Shown: one piece after another, positions 24,397-33,702 of the stretch | Numbering within the stretch: the first letter of the stretch is position 1 | Layout of the letters: every line of letters starts with the position of its first letter | From: Spirochaetia bacterium UBA5763 | Lineage (GTDB): Bacteria; Spirochaetota; UBA4802; UBA5550 | Direction of reading: 5' to 3' | NCBI GenBank assembly: GCA_002418835.1 | Contig: DIEX01000019.1 | Span: 62,001-126,000 of the forward strand | DNA: 64,000 nucleotides | Made by a program: the position numbers and the translations under genes | The notes under the pieces: generated by a model | Seen by the model: only the letters and a program-made list of their open reading frames with translations | What the model was told of the DNA's origin: nothing | Databases searched by the model: none

Positions 24397-25779
24397 CTAA
24401 TAGTATCTTCCCGGTATTAATGGGTCTTCAACTCTCTCCCCGGTTCCTCTTCTCTTAATTGCATCCTTTATCTCTGAATGTTTACTCTCTGTTATAGGGT
24501 ATGATAATGCTATAACTATGGCTGCGGCATTGCATAGACATGGCACAAGTGCGTAAAGGAGTCGCAGGGTTAGCACCACACTTTCAGGCTGTTCGATATT
24601 CGGTTTATATCCAACTGCACCAAGTATTGAAAGACCAATACCCACACCTGCTGCTGCGGCAACTTTTTTTGAAAGAGACCAGATGCCGATGTACTGTCCC
24701 TCTCTCCGCTCCCCTGTCATAAGCTCATCATAATCTATAACATCTGCCTGAATAGATGAGGGGATTGCAAGTGTTGCTCCAAACCCGATACCGGAGAGGA
24801 ACACCAGTACCCCGTACATAATTTCATCCCCTGCGCCGAGAAAAAATACGCCGGAGAAGGCCCCTGTATTTATAGCCATGGCCGTAAGCCAGGCCTGCTT
24901 CTTCCCGAATTTTCCGGATATCTTTATCCATAGAGGGAGAAATATTATCCCTGTGATAAAATAGATCAGAAGAAAGAGATCCGCCATGTCAGATCGGAGG
25001 ACGTATTCCACGTAATATAATATCAGTGTTGCAGGGAGGTTGTTCCCTATTGCGCTTATTGTGTATGACACCAGTAGTATCATAAAGGGGCGGTTCATCC
25101 GCACATAACGGAATCCCTGGAATATACCTGTAGTTTCAGGCTCGGAGATCCTCTCCTTCAGAAAAATAACGCACCATATAGCGCTTGCTGCAATAAGAGG
25201 TGAGTAGACGATGGACATTATGAAGAATACTTCACCTTCACCTCCGGATGCTATACTCCCGCTGAATATATTTTTAATCAGAGCAGGAGATGCCGCTGTT
25301 GCAAATATCCCAAGCAGTAGAAATCCGTCGCGCATTGCAAAGAGTGATGTCCGTTCGTTGTAATCGAAAGTGAGTTCCGGGCCCAGTGATTCGTAAGGTA
25401 CTGTAACAATTGTCCAGGAGAGAAAGAGCAGGAATATCCACAGGGCAAACCATGCTGTTGCGACGGGTACAGTCAGTTCCGGCGGATTAAAGAGAAATAG
25501 AATTGATGCAGAGACAAGTATTGCCCCTGCGAGGATCATTGGCCTCCTCCGCCCGAAACGTGTCACGGCCCTGTCTGAGATTACCCCTATCAGGGGATCT
25601 GTGAAAGCATCGAATAGCCGTATAACAAGGAGTATTATTCCTGCTGCCGCAACAGGCACGCCCAGAGTATCTGTGTAGAATTTAGGGATATAGACATATA
25701 CAGGGATTCCTATTACAGCAAGGGTAAAGGCAGGGAGTGCGTAGGAGATTTTTGTGAAAAGCGGGAGCCTGCCGGTCAT
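24397..25779 (-). CDS. GPH-family MFS sodium/sugar-type symporter
   Basis: A 460-residue transporter of 12 predicted helices of the glycoside-pentoside-hexuronide (MelB-like) family. It has the RLFDAFTDPLIGVISDR motif near residue 50 followed by RFGRRRPMILAG. GPH proteins couple uptake to sodium or protons. In lipid-modification clusters like this one such a carrier also occurs, so the substrate may not be a sugar (inference). Its ATG shares a base with the stop of the chalcone-isomerase-like gene, so the two are coupled. Confidence 0.88.
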   Translation of the reverse strand: MTGRLPLFTKISYALPAFTLAVIGIPVYVYIPKFYTDTLGVPVAAAGIILLVIRLFDAFTDPLIGVISDRAVTRFGRRRPMILAGAILVSASILFLFNPPELTVPVATAWFALWIFLLFLSWTIVTVPYESLGPELTFDYNERTSLFAMRDGFLLLGIFATAASPALIKNIFSGSIASGGEGEVFFIMSIVYSPLIAASAIWCVIFLKERISEPETTGIFQGFRYVRMNRPFMILLVSYTISAIGNNLPATLILYYVEYVLRSDMADLFLLIYFITGIIFLPLWIKISGKFGKKQAWLTAMAINTGAFSGVFFLGAGDEIMYGVLVFLSGIGFGATLAIPSSIQADVIDYDELMTGERREGQYIGIWSLSKKVAAAAGVGIGLSILGAVGYKPNIEQPESVVLTLRLLYALVPCLCNAAAIVIALSYPITESKHSEIKDAIKRRGTGERVEDPLIPGRYY

Positions 25780-26366
25780 TATCCCCTCCCCAGGAGTTTA
25801 TCCCTGAATTTTTTATCTATGGGGTCTCTCCCTATCCAGATAGAAAAGAATGCCTTTGAAAAATCGTTTCCGGGTATTGTACCAAGGGCTCTCCCGTTAA
25901 GATAAAGAGTTGTGCCTTTGCCCGGGATGTACTCAGCCCTGTACCTGTCCCCCGGCTTTACATCTCTGTAGAAGCTGTTGAAGGTGTTGAGCCTTTCACT
26001 GATAGTTCCGAATTCCGCATCAGTTGTATTGCGCTTAATCATCTCTATGGTTGACTCCCTGAAATCCTCAGCGCTGATTTTATGGTAGTAATAAAGTTCC
26101 AGTATCCTGGGGGTCTCGCCAAGTACAGAAGATGCTGGTATGCCGTTCTCCGTGTACAGGGCTCCTGCATAAGCCTTTATAACGAGCATATAATTAAGAA
26201 TGGCGTAGCCGCGCAGGTTCAGTTTCCTGTTCCCTGCGGAGTATTCATCATTAAAATATATTCCGTCAATTTCAGCTGAATGGAGATCCGATGTCACAGA
26301 GAGGAGAACAGAAAGTATCATTATATATATGGCTTTCCTGAATTTGTTTTTATTCACAGTTGTCAC
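25779..26366 (-). CDS. Chalcone isomerase-like secreted protein
   Basis: A 195-residue protein with an N-terminal signal sequence (hydrophobic about residues 11-27, cut near SDLHSAE). It shows the chalcone-isomerase-like pattern: NLRGYAILNYMLVIKAYAGALY (in outline), ILELYYYHKISAEDFRES, then the C-terminal FSKAFFSIWIG with DPIDKKFRDKLLG. This is the bacterial PF16036-type, thought to bind fatty acids rather than act on flavonoids. It is first in a two-gene operon with the transporter. Its place in the fatty-acid cluster supports a lipid role. Confidence 0.85.
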   Translation of the reverse strand: MTTVNKNKFRKAIYIMILSVLLSVTSDLHSAEIDGIYFNDEYSAGNRKLNLRGYAILNYMLVIKAYAGALYTENGIPASSVLGETPRILELYYYHKISAEDFRESTIEMIKRNTTDAEFGTISERLNTFNSFYRDVKPGDRYRAEYIPGKGTTLYLNGRALGTIPGNDFSKAFFSIWIGRDPIDKKFRDKLLGRG

Positions 26367-26615
26367 CTATTTAAGAATTTTATTAAATATAATAAAAATA
26401 GTTTCTCCCTGTTAAAAAAATAACAGTTTCTATTTTAAATTTTTATTAAATTTATAGTAAAAGAGCTTTTTCGTGTTGCTCTTTTTCCGGAGCTCGGCAA
26501 AAATTAGTGCAGTAAATAATTGATGTTGTACTTAATATATGTCATCGTATATTAAAGTATCAGATTTCTCACCCGAAAAATTGAAGGGGGTTCGAAATGA
26601 CAGGCTAAAACTCAA

Positions 26616-26720
26616 TGTCATTTCGAAGAAGCGTCAGCGACTGAGCAGTTCGGCAGGCTCACTGACCGTCAATAACGGTTCCTGAGCTTGTCGAAGGGCT
26701 CACATACGTTAGAAATGACA
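26616..26720. repeat. Interspersed inverted repeat, family B copy 1
   Basis: Starts TGTCATTTCGAAGAAGCG and ends GTTAGAAATGACA, with inner arms ending in CGACTGAG and CTCACATACG. The left arm has a 23-base match (inverted) to the right arm of copy 2 at 60244-60328, and the right arm matches the left arm of copy 2 with one difference. The remaining 405-bp gap 26367-26771 holds no gene; a partial TTCGAAATGACA lies just left at 26591. Confidence 0.85.
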
Positions 26721-26771
26721 ATGCGCTGAGCCTTTCGTTATCTGTTATAGTATTGAAAACAGGGGGTTAAT

Positions 26772-27203
26772 ATGGGGATTTTCATGTCACAGGCTTTTAT
26801 TAAAACTGCCGCATTGTCAGCAGGTATATTTATAATTCTTGATCTTCTATGGCTTGCGGTCATAGCGAGTCCCTTTTACCTGAAGCATTTCGGCCATCTT
26901 GCAACAGTGGAGAACGGGAAGATTGTTTTCAATCTTTACGCCGGAATTCTGGCGCAGGTGGTTATCTCTCTTGCCATTGTATCTGTTATTACACTGGCGC
27001 TTAATACGCAGAATGCGCTTTTTACTTCAGTAATGGCCGGGGCCCTTACAGGTTTCGCGTTATACGCAACATATGATCTCACCAACCTCTCTTTTGTCAA
27101 AGGGTATGGAGTTCTAATGTCTGTGGTTGATATAGCCTGGGGTACAATGCAGGGGGTCTTCGCGGGCTTTTATGTATATTATCTTACAAAATATTTTTCA
27201 TAG
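26772..27203 (+). CDS. DUF2177 family membrane protein
   Basis: A 143-residue protein with four helices, matching DUF2177 in LDLLWLAVIASPFYLKHFG (about 23-41) and ALYATYDLTNLSFVKGY near 96-112. The function is unknown. It is a known neighbour of FAD-dependent oxidoreductase/DUF1365/cyclopropane synthase genes and lies 15 bases before the FAD gene here. AGGGGG precedes the ATG; an alternative start is four codons later. Confidence 0.87.
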   Translation: MGIFMSQAFIKTAALSAGIFIILDLLWLAVIASPFYLKHFGHLATVENGKIVFNLYAGILAQVVISLAIVSVITLALNTQNALFTSVMAGALTGFALYATYDLTNLSFVKGYGVLMSVVDIAWGTMQGVFAGFYVYYLTKYFS

Positions 27204-27218
27204 AATAGAGGGGGAGTT

Positions 27219-28490
27219 GTGGCTAAGAAGAAACTTAATATTGCAGTTATTGGTTCAGGTGTTGCAGGGCTCACTGCCGCTTATATTCTAAACAGGGAGC
27301 ATAATGTAACTGTATTCGAGAAGAACGATTATGCCGGCGGGCATACACATACAATTGTAATTGATAAGGGGCCTGATAAAGGTACACCTGTTGACACAGG
27401 GTTTATTGTAATGAATCACGCTAATTATCCTCTCTTTACAAAACTCCTTTCGAGGCTTGGCGTGAACCTGCGTGACAGCGATATGTCCTTCGGCTACCAT
27501 TGTGAGGATACAGGTCTTCAGTACTCAAGCAGGGGCTTAAGCGGCCTTTACGCGCAGAGGGGGAATATTCTGAGCCCGAAGTTTCAGCGCATGGTGTATG
27601 ACCTTCTGAGATTTTATAAACACGCGAAATCTGACCTGGAGACAGGCGCTGCGGGAAAACTTACTCTTGGTGAATATCTGAAAGAGAGGAAGTTCTCTGA
27701 AATATTTATTACGCATCATATTCTCCCCATGGGTTCTGCTATATGGTCAACGCCCGATGACGAGATGATGGATTTCCCGGCTGATTCATTTTTCCGGTTT
27801 TTCAACAACCACAAACTTTTAAGTTTAACAGGGCAGCATGTATGGAGGACAGTAGAGGGGGGGAGCCATTCTTATGTTAAAGCTATACGTGAAGTGCTTA
27901 AAAAAGATGTTCTTGTCAGCAGCGCGGTGAACTCCGTTACGCGAAAAAAAGGATCTGTAAAGATCAAAGCTGAAGGTAGAAAGGAGGAGTCATTTGATAT
28001 CGCCATAGTTGCGGCTCATGCGGATGAGGCTCTTAAACTGCTCAGTGATCCCACTGCAGATGAGAAAAGGCTTCTTGGTGCATGGAGATACCAGAAGAAC
28101 CGTACAGTGCTGCACACTGATGATACACTCATGCCCACTAACAAAAATGCAATGGCCTCCTGGAACTTCATCAGGAGCGCGGGGAAGGAGAAGGGTTCGC
28201 CCCTTACACTGACCTATCATATGAACAGGCTCCAGGGATTTAAAACTGTGAACCAGTACTACGTCACCCTTAACAGTGTGAAAAAGATCCCTAAGGATAA
28301 AGTTATCGCTTCAATGGATTATTATCACCCCACTTATACTTTTAAATCTATGAATACGCAAATAGAGCTTAATAAACTGAACGGGGTAAACGGAACATAT
28401 TTCTGCGGCAGCTACTTCGGTTACGGATTTCATGAGGATGCTGTGCGGTCAGGTGTTGATGTAGCGAAATTACTGGGGTGCGATCTATGA
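27219..28490 (+). CDS. FAD-dependent amine-oxidase-like oxidoreductase
   Basis: A 423-residue flavoprotein with an N-terminal Rossmann motif VIGSGVAGLTAAYIL and FEKND near residue 36 for FAD binding. The GTG start at 27219 follows GAGGGGGAG. The family sits beside cyclopropane-fatty-acid synthases and contains members implicated in oxidation of methylated fatty acids, as with UfaO in furan fatty acid synthesis (established for Rhodobacter). Here the same role is inference. It overlaps the next gene through ATGA. Confidence 0.88.
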   Translation: MAKKKLNIAVIGSGVAGLTAAYILNREHNVTVFEKNDYAGGHTHTIVIDKGPDKGTPVDTGFIVMNHANYPLFTKLLSRLGVNLRDSDMSFGYHCEDTGLQYSSRGLSGLYAQRGNILSPKFQRMVYDLLRFYKHAKSDLETGAAGKLTLGEYLKERKFSEIFITHHILPMGSAIWSTPDDEMMDFPADSFFRFFNNHKLLSLTGQHVWRTVEGGSHSYVKAIREVLKKDVLVSSAVNSVTRKKGSVKIKAEGRKEESFDIAIVAAHADEALKLLSDPTADEKRLLGAWRYQKNRTVLHTDDTLMPTNKNAMASWNFIRSAGKEKGSPLTLTYHMNRLQGFKTVNQYYVTLNSVKKIPKDKVIASMDYYHPTYTFKSMNTQIELNKLNGVNGTYFCGSYFGYGFHEDAVRSGVDVAKLLGCDL

Positions 28491-30472
28491 AGTCTCTGAT
28501 TTACACAGGGGAGGTGATGCACGCGAGAGTGCGCCCGGCAAATCATGTTCTGCGGTATCCCCACTATTTTTATGCCTTTGATCTGGATGAACTTCCCCTT
28601 CTTGATAAAGAGGTAAAACGTTTCGGCTACAACAGACGAAGCATGGTTTCTCTGCACGACCGGGATTACCTTAAAGGTGATGGTCCAATTAAGGAGAAGA
28701 TTCTTGCTCTCCTTAAAAGTCATGGCGCGGATAAAGGTGTAACAAGGATTGTGCTGGTTACACAGACACGTTACCTGGGGTATGTTTTTAATCCTGTAAG
28801 TTTCTACTTCTGCTACGGAAAAAACGGGGCGATCTCATGCGTTGCGGCAGAGGTGAATAATACTTTTGGTGAAAAGCATGTATATCTCCTTGATAAACCT
28901 TTAAAGAGAGAGAAAGGCTTTATTGAATTCAGACATGACAAAAAGTTTCACGTTTCGCCATTCAATAATGTTGACGGCTACTACACCTTTCTTTTCTCTG
29001 GGCCGGGTGAAAAGATCGATGTGAGGATTATTCTTCACAGGGCAGAGGGTGATATACTTACAGCAAGGCTCTCCGGTGATGCGTTAACATTAAATTCAGA
29101 GAACCTCCGTGCTGTTATACGGGCATTCCCTGTTACCACACTGCTCACTGTGGCAAGGATTTATAAAGAAGCTTTCAAACTCTTCTTCTTCAGAAAATTA
29201 GGGTATAACCCGAAACCTGAACCCCGGAGCGCCATGACAATCGGCAGGCTCCCCGCGACTTTCATGCAGAAACTCTCCATGAAAGGACTGGAAAAGATAT
29301 TCTCATCAATCGAAAAGGGGCATCTTGCTGTGACTTATCCGGACGGTTCATCGAAGCATTTCGGGAACCCTGATTCGAAAGATATGGCTGACATTACTAT
29401 AAACGGCTGGTCTTTTTTTTCAAAGGTTCTGTTTAACGGTGAGATCGGTTTCGGCGAGTCCTTTATGGAGCACGGGTGGGACTCATCAGACCCTGTTAAA
29501 CTCATTCTATTTTTTATAAAGCACCTTGACCTTGATGAGGACAACCATGTTGCACTCAAAACTCTGGGCCTCATTATGAACAGGCTCCTTAACAGGAGAA
29601 AGAGAAATACAATAAACGGCAGCAGAAAAAATATTGGTTCACACTATGACCTGGGAAACGATTTCTTCAGAGAATTTCTCGATAAGAGGCTTATCTATTC
29701 ATCAGGGATATACAGGAAGAAGACAGATACACTCGAACAGTCACAGCTTAACAAGATCCATGAGATCATTGACAGGGCAGGGATAAGTAAAAGCGATCAT
29801 GTTCTTGAAATAGGTTCAGGCTGGGGAGGTTTTGCTGTTGAGGCAGCTAAAAAGACAGGGTGCCGCGTGACTACAATTACCCTCTCTAAAGAACAGCATG
29901 AGCATGTACAGGCTCTGATTAAAAAGGAGCGTCTTGAAAAAAGGGTCAATGTTGAAATTATCGACTACAGGCATATGAAAGGCTCCTTTGATAAGATAGT
30001 CTCAATTGAGATGCTTGAGGCTGTGGGGCATGAGAATTTCGCCTCATATTTCAGAGCAATCGACAGGCTCCTTAAGCCCGATGGTGTTGCAGTGTTGCAG
30101 GTTATCACAACAATGGATCATCATTACAAAGATTATAAGAGAAGAATGGACTGGATACAGAAACATATTTTTCCCGGCGGTCATCTCCCTTCGGTAACCG
30201 CTCTCTCTGAATCCATGGCAGCGAACAGCAGGCTGTATATTGAAGCGCTTGGGAACATTGGCCCTCATTACGCCCCCACACTTCGTGAATGGAGAAGACG
30301 TTTTACTGCTTCATCTGAACATCTCATGTCAATCGGTTATGACGGTAAGTTCCAGAGGAAGTGGCTCTACTATTTTTATGTGTGTGAAGCGGGGTTTGCA
30401 GGGAGGGTAATCAATGATGTTATAATAACTCTTGCGAGATCGGGGGATAATCTGATACAGATTGGCGTCTGA
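28487..30472 (+). CDS. Fused DUF1365 domain and cyclopropane-fatty-acid synthase-like methyltransferase
   Basis: A 661-residue two-domain protein. Residues 1-235 match DUF1365 (VLRYPHYFYAFDLDELP, RYLGYVFNPVSFYFCY, NNTFGEKHVY). Residues about 260-661 match CFA-type SAM methyltransferases: NIGSHYDLGNDFFREFL, then motif I LEIGSGWGGFAVEAA near 440, SIEMLEAVGHEN, and the C-terminal block HYAPTLREWRRRF. In other bacteria these are usually separate adjacent genes; I see no stop or frameshift at the join near nucleotide 29230. The likely reaction is methylene or methyl transfer to an unsaturated acyl chain. The ATG at 28487 overlaps the previous stop. Confidence 0.92.
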   Translation: MKSLIYTGEVMHARVRPANHVLRYPHYFYAFDLDELPLLDKEVKRFGYNRRSMVSLHDRDYLKGDGPIKEKILALLKSHGADKGVTRIVLVTQTRYLGYVFNPVSFYFCYGKNGAISCVAAEVNNTFGEKHVYLLDKPLKREKGFIEFRHDKKFHVSPFNNVDGYYTFLFSGPGEKIDVRIILHRAEGDILTARLSGDALTLNSENLRAVIRAFPVTTLLTVARIYKEAFKLFFFRKLGYNPKPEPRSAMTIGRLPATFMQKLSMKGLEKIFSSIEKGHLAVTYPDGSSKHFGNPDSKDMADITINGWSFFSKVLFNGEIGFGESFMEHGWDSSDPVKLILFFIKHLDLDEDNHVALKTLGLIMNRLLNRRKRNTINGSRKNIGSHYDLGNDFFREFLDKRLIYSSGIYRKKTDTLEQSQLNKIHEIIDRAGISKSDHVLEIGSGWGGFAVEAAKKTGCRVTTITLSKEQHEHVQALIKKERLEKRVNVEIIDYRHMKGSFDKIVSIEMLEAVGHENFASYFRAIDRLLKPDGVAVLQVITTMDHHYKDYKRRMDWIQKHIFPGGHLPSVTALSESMAANSRLYIEALGNIGPHYAPTLREWRRRFTASSEHLMSIGYDGKFQRKWLYYFYVCEAGFAGRVINDVIITLARSGDNLIQIGV

Positions 30473-30481
30473 TTTTTGAAT

Positions 30482-30656
30482 TAAAAGGGGCTTACATAAA
30501 AAGTCTGATTGTAATGTTTTTGTCATTCCGGTTTTGCAACTTCAATTCGTGCAAATACCGGAATCTCCTGATTGAATCAGCTGTATGAGATACCGGCGTT
30601 TCGCTTCGCTACAGCCGGTATGACAAGGAAATTATTTTTATACAGCCCCTTTTAAA
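30482..30656. repeat. Interspersed inverted repeat, family A copy 3, with outer arms
   Basis: The core 30521-30625 is the reverse complement of the copy at 4522-4626 with few changes. Outside it are outer arms AAAAGGGGCT and AGCCCCTTTT, so the complete unit is about 175 bp. It lies between the end of the fusion gene and the end of the Tim44-like gene. In RNA it may fold into a long stem and act as terminator for both converging genes (inference). Confidence 0.85.
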
Positions 30657-30661
30657 AACTT

Positions 30662-31525
30662 TTACACCTGGTTTATTGCTGAAAGGCGCCAGCCTGAACC
30701 GACGGAACCCTTCTCAAATGTCCATAGCTCCTCGAATTTTACAGGCTCGGTTTTACTGCCGTCAATTACATCACCACTTCTTTCATCAACAGTGTAGTCA
30801 AGGATTGTGGCATATATCCTCACAGTAATACAGTCATATCCACCTTCATTCCATGATTCAGTGATATCAACACTCCTTACAGCGATGTTCTCAAGCCTGT
30901 TGATCTTTCTGTCCGAAATGAGCCTGTTAATATCATCCTGAAGATAATCTTTCATTTTCTCTTCTAAAATATCTGAAACAGGTGACAGGTCCCTGTTCAT
31001 CCATGCTGCCTGTATCCTGAAAAACATATCCATAACATCATCTTTAAAACTTCTCTCATCAAAAGATTGAGCTGTGTGAGGCATTCCGGCTGATGTGCCT
31101 GCTGAGGGAGCTGAATCCTCCCTGAATAGTGTGCCGTGATTAATCGGCGGGCGTGCTGCCGCAGGTGCACCACGTGAAGTATTCATTCTGTTCCTTATAA
31201 ATTTAAAGACGAAGTAGCCGATAGCTGCGAAGATAATGAGCTGAAGAATCCCGCCACCCATACCGCCGCCGAAACCGAGGGATCTGAAGAGCATACCTCC
31301 AAGTAAACCCCCTACAATTCCGCCACCGATGCTTTTAAGCATGTTTCCCCGCTGATTCTGTGAAGGGGTGGAGTATGATCTCTGCTGTGAGGGTGCGCTC
31401 CTGAAGCTTCTGCTCCCTGATGAGCGGCCGCCCCCCGCTCTCGCGTATGAAAGCGATTCCAATGCGATAGTCGCGATAAAAGCTGCCGCGATTACCAGTG
31501 AAAAGTACCGTAAACTTTTTTTCAT
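30662..31525 (-). CDS. Tim44-like domain protein with glycine-rich membrane segment
   Basis: A 287-residue protein. A signal sequence (about 1-29, LESLSYARA cleavage region) is followed by a Ser/Gln-rich linker, then a Gly-rich hydrophobic part (GGGIVGGLLGGMLF near 67-80 and a helix near 95-112). The C-terminal Tim44-like domain (about 150-287) includes FFRIQAAWMNRDLSPV and EELWTFEK. Bacterial relatives, often near membrane proteins, have unclear roles. It is a single-gene unit with a family A repeat after it. Confidence 0.85.
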   Translation of the reverse strand: MKKSLRYFSLVIAAAFIATIALESLSYARAGGGRSSGSRSFRSAPSQQRSYSTPSQNQRGNMLKSIGGGIVGGLLGGMLFRSLGFGGGMGGGILQLIIFAAIGYFVFKFIRNRMNTSRGAPAAARPPINHGTLFREDSAPSAGTSAGMPHTAQSFDERSFKDDVMDMFFRIQAAWMNRDLSPVSDILEEKMKDYLQDDINRLISDRKINRLENIAVRSVDITESWNEGGYDCITVRIYATILDYTVDERSGDVIDGSKTEPVKFEELWTFEKGSVGSGWRLSAINQV

Positions 31526-31631
31526 GGTTTCCTGTTCCTGTTTTATTTATTGCGGACAGACTGAATTATTATTTCAGAACTGCAATTCTTATTAGACCAT
31601 TTGTCTGTTTTATGTTACATTTTATAAAAAA

Positions 31632-31654
31632 GCGGAGGGGTGGTTCCCCTCCGC
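31632..31654 (-). terminator. Rho-independent terminator of the HtrA-like gene
   Basis: Perfect 9-bp stem GCGGAGGGG/CCCCTCCGC with a 5-base loop. On the minus strand it is followed by TTTTTTATAAAA. It lies 32 bases past the stop at 31686. Confidence 0.88.
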
Positions 31655-31685
31655 ATAAAAACATTTAATAAGGAGTTTATAATAA

Positions 31686-32840
31686 CTAAGGCCGTTCTTT
31701 TACAGTTATATACATGTTAAGTTTCGATTTATCTCTCCATATCTGCACTTTAAGTGATTTCCCTATCGGCGTGCTCTCAACTTTTGAGAGAAGATCCCCG
31801 AAGTTTTTGACCTCTTTATCATCAACAGAGAGTATCACATCTCCGGCAACTATTCCGCCTTTAGCCGCAGGGCTGTCTTCAGCTACTCCCCCCACAAGAG
31901 CTCCTTCTGCATTTTTCAGGCCTATCTCTTTCGCATAGTCCTCTGTTAGAGGGACAATCTGTACGCCGATATATCCGCGTTTAATCTTCTTGTGGGTCTT
32001 CAACTGCTCAAGGACAGATTTCGCGGTATTAACAGGTATTGCGAAACCTATACCCACATTCCCGCCGGATTGGGAATATATCATTCTGTTTATCCCCACA
32101 ACCTCACCGTACACATTAAGAAGAGGCCCGCCGCTGTTGCCGGGATTGATAGAAGCGTCTGTCTGAATGTGTGTCTGCGAGCCCCCCATGAAATCAAGGT
32201 CACGTCGCGCAGTGGCGCTCACAACTCCCACTGTGAATGTTTTGTCAAGGCCGAATGGGTTCCCTATTGCTATTGCCCAGTCCCCCACCTGAACTTTGTC
32301 TGAATCGCCGAAATATACCGGAGTAAACTTTTTCTTTGAATCGAGTTTAAGAAGGGCAAGGTCTGTCCTTTCGTCCGAGCCGATTATTACAGCGTCGTAG
32401 CTTTCACTGTCAACCTTCACTTTAACCTTGTCCACGCCGTTAACAACATGGTGGTTGGTGCATACATATCCATCTTCAGATATTATAAAGCCTGTACCAA
32501 GTCCTGTCCGTTTCTGTGTTTTAGGCTGCTGCCCGGCATCAGGTCCGAAGAACTGCCTGAAGAAAGGGTCATCCATGAACGGGTTCCGCTGAACTTTTAC
32601 AGTCTGTTCAGTGCTGATGAATACTACGCTGTTTTTATTCATTTCATAGACTTTTCTGAAGGCCTCCTGGGACTTCACAGCGTCAGCAACAGTGTTGTCA
32701 TTTTTAAGGGGTGAAACACCGGATGAACCGAAGGAACCGATGCTGTTTTTACAGAATACTCCTGAAATAAAAAAGAGCGATAAAATAATAGTGATTACGG
32801 GTACTGTAACACCCATAATAAGAAGACGTCTCTGTTTCAT
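31686..32840 (-). CDS. HtrA/DegP-like periplasmic serine protease
   Basis: A 384-residue envelope quality-control protease. A signal anchor covers about residues 8-28. The trypsin-like domain has His131 (TNHHVVNG), Asp160 (RTDLALLKLD) and Ser236 (NPGNSGGPL), so the triad is intact. One PDZ domain follows (about 290-380, with GYIGVQIVPL and GDVILSVDDKEV). A single PDZ and an anchor fit DegS/HtrA-like proteins rather than two-PDZ DegP. It has its own terminator. Confidence 0.95.
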   Translation of the reverse strand: MKQRRLLIMGVTVPVITIILSLFFISGVFCKNSIGSFGSSGVSPLKNDNTVADAVKSQEAFRKVYEMNKNSVVFISTEQTVKVQRNPFMDDPFFRQFFGPDAGQQPKTQKRTGLGTGFIISEDGYVCTNHHVVNGVDKVKVKVDSESYDAVIIGSDERTDLALLKLDSKKKFTPVYFGDSDKVQVGDWAIAIGNPFGLDKTFTVGVVSATARRDLDFMGGSQTHIQTDASINPGNSGGPLLNVYGEVVGINRMIYSQSGGNVGIGFAIPVNTAKSVLEQLKTHKKIKRGYIGVQIVPLTEDYAKEIGLKNAEGALVGGVAEDSPAAKGGIVAGDVILSVDDKEVKNFGDLLSKVESTPIGKSLKVQIWRDKSKLNMYITVKERP

Positions 32841-32939
32841 ATAAAATAAATCTCCTGAAGGATAATTATTTATTACAGGTTAATATGTTGCACAGCGGAG
32901 TTATTTGTTAAAAAAAATTGCAGTATTTAAAGGGCCGGT

Positions 32940-33560
32940 TTAATCTTTTTTCAGAATCCTTACAGCCCCCGGGCACTTCTCTTTGAATTCGGCCGCATCT
33001 TCCGCTGAGCCTGATTTATACCCGTAATGCATAGGTATAGAGAGAACCGGCCTGAGAATGGCGGAAGCTTTTGCTGCATCACCGGCACTCATGACCCCGT
33101 CCCCTGAAACCGGCAGAAAAGCGTAGTCAAGTTTGCGGATATCTTTTATTTCAGGAATGAGGTCAGTATCACCGGCATGGTATATCCTCATGTCGCCGAA
33201 ATCAATTACGTATCCAACCCATCCGGACTCTCTCGGGTGGCGTTCATCTTCCAGGCTGTATGCGGGAATGGCTGTGACAGAAAATATTCCGGCCTGGTAA
33301 ACTCCTCCCGGCTCAACACTGATTGTCCATCCGGGGAACCAGTCAAGCTGTTCCATGCAGTCAGGTGTGGCATAGATATTGGTCTTTTCTGCGGATATTT
33401 TTTTTAAGTCATTAATCGAAAAGTGTGTCTTATGACTGTGTGTGATAAATATGAAATCAGCGGTCTCTGCGCATTTAATCTCAAAGGGATCGATATAAAG
33501 TACTTTCCCTCTCCCTTTTATTTTAAATCCGCTATGCCCGAGCCACTTAATCTCTTCCAT
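32940..33560 (-). CDS. Metallo-beta-lactamase-fold hydrolase with altered HxHxDH motif
   Basis: A 206-residue protein of the UlaG/YtkL-like MBL group (WLGHSGFKIKG start). The first metal motif reads THSHKTHFS where HxHxDH is usual, so Asp is replaced by Thr while the histidines remain. Later ligands are present: HAGDTDLI and the C-terminal PMHYGYKSG. Reduced or altered metal use is possible. I prefer the ATG at 33560, which follows AAGGTGA; a GTG three codons earlier is an alternative. Confidence 0.85.
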   Translation of the reverse strand: MEEIKWLGHSGFKIKGRGKVLYIDPFEIKCAETADFIFITHSHKTHFSINDLKKISAEKTNIYATPDCMEQLDWFPGWTISVEPGGVYQAGIFSVTAIPAYSLEDERHPRESGWVGYVIDFGDMRIYHAGDTDLIPEIKDIRKLDYAFLPVSGDGVMSAGDAAKASAILRPVLSIPMHYGYKSGSAEDAAEFKEKCPGAVRILKKD

Positions 33561-33702
33561 GCTGCTCACCTTATCCTTATGTCACTTATTTAAAGTAAGG
33601 AAAAATCGATGGTTAGTCAACATCCCGCCGGGAAATTTAATGTGCTGCAAAATCCGGGATTTTATTGTTGCAACAATTATCTGTTTTTATTAATTTAAAA
33701 AA

